Below are positions 6,577-10,829 of a stretch of 10,829 nt of DNA, piece by piece. The stretch's first letter is position 1, and each line of letters starts with the position of its first letter. Location: assembly GCA_934636865.1 (NCBI GenBank), contig CAKUBI010000043.1:1-10829 (forward strand), in the 5' to 3' direction. The notes below the pieces were generated by a model, which worked only from the letters and a program-made list of their open reading frames with translations, did no database searches and was not told the origin of the DNA. The DNA is from an uncultured Oscillospiraceae bacterium (lineage in GTDB: Bacteria; Bacillota; Clostridia; Oscillospirales; Oscillospiraceae). The position numbers and the translations under genes are program-made.

Positions 6577-6641
6577 TGCAATATAGTATGCTGTGGTGTA
6601 TTCTAAATATAGATTCTAAAATAGAATACAAAAACGAATAC
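6577..6641. promoter_or_regulatory. Divergent promoter region with TTCTA/TAGAA operator array
   Basis: This AT-rich region separates the RHH gene from the 49-aa gene. A perfect 9-bp inverted repeat TGTATTCTA (6597-6605) / TAGAATACA (6622-6630) encloses another ATTCTA (6613-6618). GAATAC recurs at 6624-6629 and 6636-6641, 12 bases apart. The half-site spacing of 12-14 bases places successive sites roughly a helical turn apart, as in RHH operators. A possible plus promoter is TTGCAA-N17-TATTCT ending near 6604, so the first half-site overlaps its -10. Repression of both directions is inferred. Confidence 0.55.
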
Positions 6642-6655
6642 AAAAGGAGGACATA

Positions 6656-6805
6656 ATGGATTACAAACAGCTTTACACGCTCTTATTCAACGCATCGACC
6701 GATGCACTGGAACAGATCGCCGAACAAAACTACGGCAAAGCCAGAGATATCCTCATCACCGCCCAGCGGGACGCGGAAGAGATTTATATCAACGCAGAGG
6801 ACTGA
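6656..6805 (+). CDS. Small acidic helical protein (49 aa), unknown function
   Basis: The start is an ATG after a near-perfect AGGAGG five bases upstream, which strongly supports real translation despite the short length. The 49-aa product begins MDYKQLYTLLFNASTDALEQ and ends EEIYINAED. It is acidic and appears to be two amphipathic helices, with hydrophobics spaced every 3-4 residues. No enzyme motif or membrane segment is visible. I recall similar acidic small proteins of this layout in prophages and mobile elements of Firmicutes, but I cannot verify this. It is divergent from the RHH gene across the repeat array, so co-regulation by that protein is likely. Nothing coding follows for 240 bases. 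Confidence 0.7.
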   Translation: MDYKQLYTLLFNASTDALEQIAEQNYGKARDILITAQRDAEEIYINAED

Positions 6806-6873
6806 CCCTGCGCGGCGAGCGAAGCAATGCCGCGCCGTGCCGGTGGCGCCCAGCCTTGCGCAGGGACGGGGGA

Positions 6874-6894
6874 GCGACGAGGCTCGAACTCGCT
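6874..6894. repeat. 21-bp duplicate of the tRNA-Gly T-arm
   Basis: Bases 6874-6894 are identical to 7052-7072, which lie inside the tRNA gene. The duplicate covers one base of the variable loop, the complete T stem-loop and the first three bases of the 3' acceptor strand. It then diverges before the CCA. A second copy of a tRNA 3' part on the tRNA's downstream side is the usual footprint of site-specific integration. Here the gap is only 178 bp and holds no integrase. Confidence 0.7.
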
Positions 6895-7002
6895 TCCCGG
6901 CATCCCACGAACCGCCTTACGGCGATTCGCTCGCGCCCTGCCTCACCTCGGATCCAATGCGCCTTCGGCGCGGGTGGAGGCAGCGAGTTCTTTTGCGGCG
7001 AA

Positions 7003-7039
7003 CAAAAATACAGGACACCCAAACCGGATGTCCTGTATT
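7003..7039 (-). terminator. Intrinsic terminator of tRNA-Gly
   Basis: AATACAGGACA (7007-7017) and TGTCCTGTATT (7029-7039) form an 11-bp stem, extendable by two pairs after a mismatch. The minus strand then shows TTTTTGTT. It begins five bases beyond the mature tRNA 3' end. Confidence 0.85.
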
Positions 7040-7043
7040 AATA

Positions 7044-7119
7044 TGGAGCGGGCGACGAGGCTCGAACTCGCTACCTCCACCTTGGCAAGGTGGCGCTCTA
7101 CCAGATGAGCTACGCCCGC
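7044..7119 (-). tRNA. tRNA-Gly, anticodon GCC
   Basis: The 76-base gene folds into a complete cloverleaf. The acceptor stem pairs GCGGGCG with CGCCCGC and is followed by U and an encoded CCA. The D-stem is GCTC/GAGC with loop ATCTGGTA. The anticodon stem is CCACC/GGTGG with loop TTGCCAA, so the anticodon GCC lies at 7084-7086. The T-arm has the standard TTCGAGC loop. It decodes GGC and GGT glycine codons. A near-consensus promoter and a strong terminator frame it as a single-gene unit. Confidence 0.97.
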
Positions 7120-7131
7120 GGAACAATGAGT

Positions 7132-7160
7132 ACTATACCAGATGAGCCGCCGTTTGTCAA
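7132..7160 (-). promoter_or_regulatory. Promoter of tRNA-Gly
   Basis: TTGACA (7155-7160, minus strand) and TATAGT (7132-7137) are spaced by exactly 17 bases. This is nearly the sigma-A consensus and puts the start about six bases before the tRNA 5' end. The spacer and the first base or two of the -10 include a 12-base copy of the tRNA's own D-arm sequence. Confidence 0.85.
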
Positions 7161-7191
7161 GGGCAAATTTACATTTTTCTACCGGAACTTG

Positions 7192-7220
7192 TTGCAAATT
7201 GCAGGACGCTGTGATACACT
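7192..7220 (+). promoter_or_regulatory. Predicted promoter of prfC
   Basis: TTGCAA (7192-7197) and TACACT (7215-7220) are separated by 17 bases, with TG one base before the -10 (extended -10). Transcription would start near 7227, about 27 bases before the ATG, divergent from the tRNA promoter. Confidence 0.65.
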
Positions 7221-7253
7221 TTTTGATACATTCGTAATTTTCAGGAGGAAGCC

Positions 7254-8834
7254 ATGGCCACTTTACAGCAAGAGATCTCCCGCCGCAGGACATTTGCGAT
7301 CATTTCGCATCCGGACGCCGGTAAAACCACGCTGACGGAAAAGTTCCTGCTCTACGGCGGAGCCATCGCGCAGGCGGGCGAGGTCAAGGGCAAGCGCGAG
7401 CGCGCGGCCAAGTCCGACTGGATGGAGATCGAAAAGCAGCGCGGCATTTCCGTCACGTCGTCGGTCATGCAGTTCCAGCACGGCGGCTACTGCATCAACA
7501 TCCTCGACACGCCGGGCCATCAGGACTTCTCCGAGGACACCTACCGCACGCTGATGGCGGCGGACAGCGCCGTGATGGTCATCGACGGCGCGAAGGGCGT
7601 CGAGCCGCAGACGCGCAAGCTCTTCAAGGTCTGTGCCCTGCGCAACATCCCCATCTTCACCTTCATCAACAAGATGGACCGCGAGACGCGCGACCCGCTC
7701 GAGCTGTGCGAGGAGGTCGAGCGCGAGCTCGGCATCGACACCTATCCCGTCAACTGGCCTATCGGCTGCGGCAAGGAATTTTTTGGCGTGTACGACCGCG
7801 ACAAGCACTGCATCCTGCACTTCACCGACGAGGGCCACGCGAAAAAGGCCGGCATCACCGAGATTGAGCTCGACGACCCCGAACTCGCCGACATGCTGGG
7901 GCAAAAGCGCCGCGACACGCTCGCCGAAGAGGTCGAACTGCTCGGCGCAGGCCGCGACTTTGACTTAGCCGCCGTGCGCGCGGGCAAGCTTTCCCCCGTG
8001 TTCTTCGGCAGCGCGCTCACGAACTTCGGCGTCGAGCCGTTCCTGAACGCGTTTCTCGAGATGACCACGCCGCCGCTGCCGCGCGTGAGCGACGCGGGCG
8101 AGGTGGACGTTTACTCTCCCGAGTTTTCCGCCTTCGTCTTTAAGATTCAGGCCAACATGAACAAGGCCCACCGCGACCGCCTTGCCTTCATGCGCATCTG
8201 CTCGGGCAAGTTCGAGCGCGACACGGAGTATTTCCACATGCAGTCCGGGCGCAAGATGCGCCTTTCCCAGCCGCAGACGATGATGGCTGCCGAGCGCGAG
8301 ATCGTGGACGAGGCCTACGCAGGCGACATCATCGGCGTGTTCGACCCCGGCATCTTCTCCATCGGCGACACGATCACCGTGCCGGGGCGGAAGTTCCGCT
8401 TTTCCGGCATCCCGACGTTCGAGCCCGAGCACTTCATGCTCGTCTCGCCCAAGGACACGATGAAGCGCAAGCAGTTCGTCAAGGGCGTGGAGCAGATCGC
8501 GCAGGAGGGCGCCATCCAGATCTTCAAAATCCCCGACAGCGGCTTTGAGGACGTGGTCGTCGGCGTGGTCGGCACGCTGCAGTTCGACGTGTTCGAATAC
8601 CGCATGAAAAACGAGTACGGCGTGGATCTTCGCATGAGCGGCCTGCCCTACGAGCATCTGCGCCTGATCCGCGAGTGCCCATGCGACGTGAAGGACCTGC
8701 TGCTCTGCTCGGGGTCCCGCGTGCTCGAGGATTTCAAGGGCCGCAAGCTCATCGCCTTCGGCGGCGAATGGAGCGTGGGCTTCCTCACCAAGCACAATGA
8801 GGGCCTTGTCCTCGACGACTGGCTGAGCGTGTAA
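7254..8834 (+). CDS. prfC: Peptide chain release factor 3 (RF3)
   Basis: This 526-aa translational GTPase of the EF-G-like superfamily recycles RF1/RF2 from the ribosome after termination and helps quality control. The G domain shows G1 SHPDAGKT (18-25), the switch-I block KQRGISVTSS (61-70) typical of RF3, G3 DTPGH (85-89) and G4 NKMD (139-142). The domain II and III regions read normally, including the KIQANMNKAHRDRLAFMRICSG type of segment characteristic of RF3 rather than EF-G. Length is normal (about 525-530). The ATG has AGGAGG five bases upstream. I see no strong terminator directly after the stop; a GNAT remnant and then the hairpin at 9162-9188 follow. Identification is firm. Confidence 0.97.
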   Translation: MATLQQEISRRRTFAIISHPDAGKTTLTEKFLLYGGAIAQAGEVKGKRERAAKSDWMEIEKQRGISVTSSVMQFQHGGYCINILDTPGHQDFSEDTYRTLMAADSAVMVIDGAKGVEPQTRKLFKVCALRNIPIFTFINKMDRETRDPLELCEEVERELGIDTYPVNWPIGCGKEFFGVYDRDKHCILHFTDEGHAKKAGITEIELDDPELADMLGQKRRDTLAEEVELLGAGRDFDLAAVRAGKLSPVFFGSALTNFGVEPFLNAFLEMTTPPLPRVSDAGEVDVYSPEFSAFVFKIQANMNKAHRDRLAFMRICSGKFERDTEYFHMQSGRKMRLSQPQTMMAAEREIVDEAYAGDIIGVFDPGIFSIGDTITVPGRKFRFSGIPTFEPEHFMLVSPKDTMKRKQFVKGVEQIAQEGAIQIFKIPDSGFEDVVVGVVGTLQFDVFEYRMKNEYGVDLRMSGLPYEHLRLIRECPCDVKDLLLCSGSRVLEDFKGRKLIAFGGEWSVGFLTKHNEGLVLDDWLSV

Positions 8835-8865
8835 AAGGGAAAAAGAGCTATCCCTGTGATACAAC

Positions 8866-9118
8866 ATGTGTACACACGAACAGCAGGGAGGCAAGGCAAA
8901 AGGTTTTGAGTATGCTGATCAGCTGGCTGTTCAGAAACGGCTATGCCAAAATCATTCTCGATACGAACCTGACGAACACAAGAGCGCAGCATGTTTACGA
9001 ATCACTTGGATTCCGCAAGGTACGAACCAATATCGATTCCTGGAAAGACCAGCTCGGCCGGCTTCAATCATCCGTCGATTATGCGCTGGTTGAACAGGAT
9101 TTTGTCAGTTATACGTGA
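8866..9118 (+). pseudogene. GNAT acetyltransferase, C-terminal remnant with frameshift
   Basis: From about 8906 to the TGA at 9118 the frame encodes the last 70 residues of a GNAT N-acetyltransferase. Recognisable parts are SMLISWLFRNGYAKIILDTN, NTRAQHVYESLGF (the family's C-terminal acetyl-CoA/strand motif) and SWKDQLGRLQSSVDY. The acetyl-CoA loop that should precede it (QGxGxG-like) appears as QGGKAKGF in a different frame at about 8880-8906. The reading frame is therefore broken near 8907, where homologous genes would read GFGSML. Nothing of the N-terminal half fits between the prfC stop and this point. There is no ribosome site before the short frame. It is best read as a decayed gene and not a functional enzyme; a short expressed peptide is unlikely. 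Confidence 0.8.
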
Positions 9119-9161
9119 GGAGACACCTGCGCCGAATAAAGCAGATCGCAAGCGGACATAC

Positions 9162-9189
9162 AAGGAGCGGCCCTTTGGGCCGCTCCTTT
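9162..9189. terminator. Hairpin between the GNAT remnant and the symporter gene
   Basis: A perfect 12-bp stem (9162-9173 with 9177-9188) and 3-base loop lie 10 bases beyond the symporter stop. Tails are short: TTTGAATATTT on the plus strand, CTTGTATG on the minus strand. It probably serves both converging units, better on the plus strand. Confidence 0.7.
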
Positions 9190-9198
9190 GAATATTTC

Positions 9199-10539
9199 TT
9201 ACGCGTTGTAGATTTCTTCGTTCAGCACGCCCTCGGACTTGGCGACGTAGATGCTCGTGGCGGAGTCGCCGACGACGTTGAGCGCCGTGACCAGCATCTC
9301 GATGGGGCGGTTGATCGCAAGGATCAGGCTGTAGGCCAGCATCGCCGCGTCGTTCACGTAGCCGAGGCCGGAGAGGATCGTGAAGAGGATGATCGCGCCG
9401 GAGCCGGGGGCCGCGGGCGTACCGGCGGACGCGATGAGCGCGAGCAGCGCGATGATGACGAGCTGGGTGAAGCTGATGCTGTAGCCCGCGCAGCCGGCGA
9501 TGAAGAGCGTGGCCACGACCTGCATGATGGCCGTGCCGTTCATGTTGATGGTCATGCCGAGCGGCAGGACGAAGGAGGCGATCTTCTCATCCACGCCGAG
9601 CTCCTCGACCGTGGTCTTGACGTTGAGCGGGAGCGTCGCCGCACTCGAAGAGGTGGAGAAGCCGAAGACCGCGACGCGGGTGATCTTCTTGGCGAACTTG
9701 AAAGGATCAAGATGCGCGAAGATCGCGATGAAAGCGGGATAGCCGATGATGAGGAAGATGAGCAGCAGCGCGACCGTGAGGATAACGTAGGCGACAGCTG
9801 GCTTGAGGTGCTCCACACCGTAGGAGGCGAAGGTGCGTGTGAGTAGCATGAAGATAGCGACGGGGCCGAACTTGCTGACGACGAAGTTCAGAAAGACGAT
9901 AACGACGTCGTTGAGCTCCTGGATGAGCTTGCGCAGCGTCGCGGTCTTCTCCTCGCCGAGCGTCTTCATGCACAGGCCGAGGGACACGGCGAGGAAGACG
10001 ACGGCGAGCACCGCGGTGTTGCTCGAGAAGGTGGAAGCGATGTTCGAGGGGATGACGTTCAACACGACGAGCAGCGGATTGGAGCCCGCCGAGCCTGAAA
10101 CGCTCTCGAGCCCGTCGACCGCAATGTGGAACACGCCCATGTTATAGAAGACGATGCCGCACACGCAGGCGAGCAGGAGCGCAAAAAAAGAACAGATCAG
10201 GAAACCTTTGATACACTTGAAAGAAATTCTGCCAAGCGTACTGGTATCGGAGATCTGTCCTATTGCTAACGTAATGGAAGTGAAAACCATCGGCACGATC
10301 ACGAGCTGTAATGCACGGATGAACATCTGGCCGGCCAAATAGAAAAGGCCAAGCGCGCTGCTCGCTCCCGCAGCGGTGATATCCTGGAACAAAAGATCAT
10401 TGATGGTCGTCCACACCGCTTCCTGACCGGAGGAATTCAAATGCTCGCGGAGGAACAAAAACAGGAGTCCGGCCGTCAGTCCCGCGACGAGGGAGATGGC
10501 CATTTTCGTTGCCAGTGTTTTCTCTTTCCTTACTTTCAT
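9199..10539 (-). CDS. DAACS-family sodium:amino-acid symporter (Glt/SstT-like fold)
   Basis: The 446-aa inner-membrane carrier belongs to the dicarboxylate/amino-acid:cation symporter family. Hydrophobic spans alternate in the expected order. The re-entrant loop HP1 carries the serine motif STSSSAATLPL (295-305). TM7 carries NMNGT (332-336), HP2 carries AGTPAAPGSG (372-381) and TM8 carries TALNVVGD (418-425). Compared with archaeal GltPh, the NMDGT aspartate is Asn334. The TM8 arginine that binds a side-chain carboxylate is Val417, and the aspartate that binds the substrate amino group is Glu414. This argues against aspartate/glutamate and for a neutral or different substrate. The start is the ATG at 10539, with AAAGGA eight to nine bases upstream; the frame runs on to 10662, but that part crosses the promoter. 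It is a monocistronic unit. Confidence 0.9.
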   Translation of the reverse strand: MKVRKEKTLATKMAISLVAGLTAGLLFLFLREHLNSSGQEAVWTTINDLLFQDITAAGASSALGLFYLAGQMFIRALQLVIVPMVFTSITLAIGQISDTSTLGRISFKCIKGFLICSFFALLLACVCGIVFYNMGVFHIAVDGLESVSGSAGSNPLLVVLNVIPSNIASTFSSNTAVLAVVFLAVSLGLCMKTLGEEKTATLRKLIQELNDVVIVFLNFVVSKFGPVAIFMLLTRTFASYGVEHLKPAVAYVILTVALLLIFLIIGYPAFIAIFAHLDPFKFAKKITRVAVFGFSTSSSAATLPLNVKTTVEELGVDEKIASFVLPLGMTINMNGTAIMQVVATLFIAGCAGYSISFTQLVIIALLALIASAGTPAAPGSGAIILFTILSGLGYVNDAAMLAYSLILAINRPIEMLVTALNVVGDSATSIYVAKSEGVLNEEIYNA

Positions 10540-10606
10540 GTGTCGTATCCTTTCTTTTCCCGCGCCCGCTCGCCCCGTTCCGGGACCCGCGTTTGCGATT
10601 TTTACG

Positions 10607-10636
10607 AGCATACTACGCAGGCCCCCTTTGTGGCAA
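10607..10636 (-). promoter_or_regulatory. Possible promoter of the symporter gene
   Basis: TTGCCA (10631-10636, minus strand) and TATGCT (10607-10612) are 18 bases apart, giving a leader of roughly 60 bases. The match is moderate. Upstream lies a 10-base palindrome (GAATGCATTC, 10668-10677) that could be an operator. Confidence 0.45.
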
Positions 10637-10667
10637 GTGTGTTTTTCCATAAATATTAACAAATTCT

Positions 10668-10739
10668 GAATGCATTCTCCGACAATAGTGACAAAATTCG
10701 AGTTTTGTGTAAAAAGTGCAAAAAATCGTGTAGATTTTT
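10668..10739. promoter_or_regulatory. AT-rich dyad cluster between divergent promoters
   Basis: Three inverted repeats occur in 72 bases. GAATGCATTC spans 10668-10677. ACAAAA/TTTTGT spans 10691-10708 with a 6-base centre. AAAAATC/GATTTTT spans 10721-10739 with loop GTGTA and ends one base before the -35 of the rightward promoter. They may be regulator sites or an UP-like element; no regulator can be named. Confidence 0.4.
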
Positions 10740-10740
10740 G

Positions 10741-10769
10741 TTGACAAACGTCAAGAACGCGTATATAGT
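10741..10769 (+). promoter_or_regulatory. Near-consensus promoter reading off the right edge
   Basis: TTGACA (10741-10746) and TATAGT (10764-10769) are spaced by 17 bases, with an AT-rich upstream flank. The elements equal those of the tRNA-Gly promoter here, suggesting strong constitutive expression of the gene or RNA beyond 10829. The 54 bases after the likely start contain no start codon with a ribosome site. Confidence 0.8.
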
Positions 10770-10829
10770 GTGAGCCGTAAAAAAGAGTAGGTGCAGCCGC
10801 TTCGACCGCATCTCAAACGATAATAGCAA

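Larger units (their letters stand above)
6806..7043. other. Intergenic stretch with tRNA-derived and hairpin sequences
   Basis: Open frames on both strands here read into the tRNA and are not believable. The stretch holds a T-arm duplicate (6874-6894), a small GC hairpin (GCGCC 6959-6963 / GGCGC 6967-6971) and the tRNA terminator (7003-7039). It may be a degraded repeat element or integration footprint. Confidence 0.5.

Noticed and set aside
6702..7145. Several open frames across the tRNA region
   Set aside because: They read through the tRNA and its terminator. RATRLELATSTLARWRSTR is a well-known artefact of translating the antisense of this tRNA.
8867..8876. Perfect 10-base palindrome tgtgtacaca after prfC
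   Set aside because: Too short, without a T-tail or a neighbouring promoter, and inside the decayed GNAT region; chance is adequate.
7965..8894. Open frame of 309 codons on the minus strand opposite prfC
   Set aside because: Antisense shadow of RF3 with His/Ala/Asp/Leu-biased composition and no family motif.
9115..9846. Open frame of 243 codons on the plus strand rich in Asp, Glu and Arg
   Set aside because: Antisense to the symporter; the low-complexity acidic/basic text comes from GC-rich codons read backwards.
10540..10662. N-terminal extension of the symporter frame
   Set aside because: It crosses the probable promoter, is Gly/Arg/Ala-rich and not family-like; the ATG at 10539 has a ribosome site and gives the usual family length.

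Overview
The window looks like a chromosomal segment from a moderately high-GC, Gram-positive anaerobe, most likely a gut-type clostridium (Oscillospiraceae/Ruminococcaceae-like). This is inferred from strong AGGAGG-type ribosome sites, TTGACA/TATAAT-type promoters with 17-base spacers, compact hairpin-plus-T terminators, and the gene set (M32 carboxypeptidase, L-cysteine desulfidase family, RF3, DAACS transporter). Most genes are GC-rich housekeeping or peptide and amino-acid catabolism genes. A few AT-richer or poorly conserved patches (about 1-2370 and 6290-6660) look like accessory DNA.

Left part (1-4450, minus strand). A probable transcription unit starts at a promoter at 4361-4389. It holds an L-cysteine desulfidase-family gene and pyroglutamyl-peptidase I, overlapping by a GTGA. 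These are followed by a small membrane protein gene, an unknown gene A, a single-span membrane protein gene B overlapping A by another GTGA, and a second diverged copy of B (B'). A 17-bp-stem terminator at 344-381 closes the run. Bases 1-343 hold no gene I can support.

Middle (4450-7160). An M32 carboxypeptidase has its own promoter and terminator. Upstream of it is a small accessory patch: a 66-aa XRE-type HTH regulator, a 55-aa ribbon-helix-helix protein, and a divergent 49-aa acidic protein. An AT-rich array of TTCTA/TAGAA repeats separates the last two. Next come a tRNA-Gly(GCC) on the minus strand with a consensus promoter and terminator, and a 21-bp duplicate of its T-arm region 178 bp away.

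Right part (7160-10829). prfC (RF3) is transcribed divergently from the tRNA. It is followed by the frameshifted C-terminal remnant of a GNAT acetyltransferase, a hairpin, and a convergent DAACS-family sodium symporter whose substrate-site residues differ from those of aspartate/glutamate carriers. A consensus promoter at 10741-10769 fires off the right edge into a gene not included here.

Functionally the recognisable genes form an amino-acid and peptide scavenging neighbourhood: peptide trimming (M32, Pcp), cysteine breakdown and amino-acid uptake. No large new system is evident. The least explained parts are the A-B-B' cassette with its tandem paralogues and the RHH/49-aa divergent pair.
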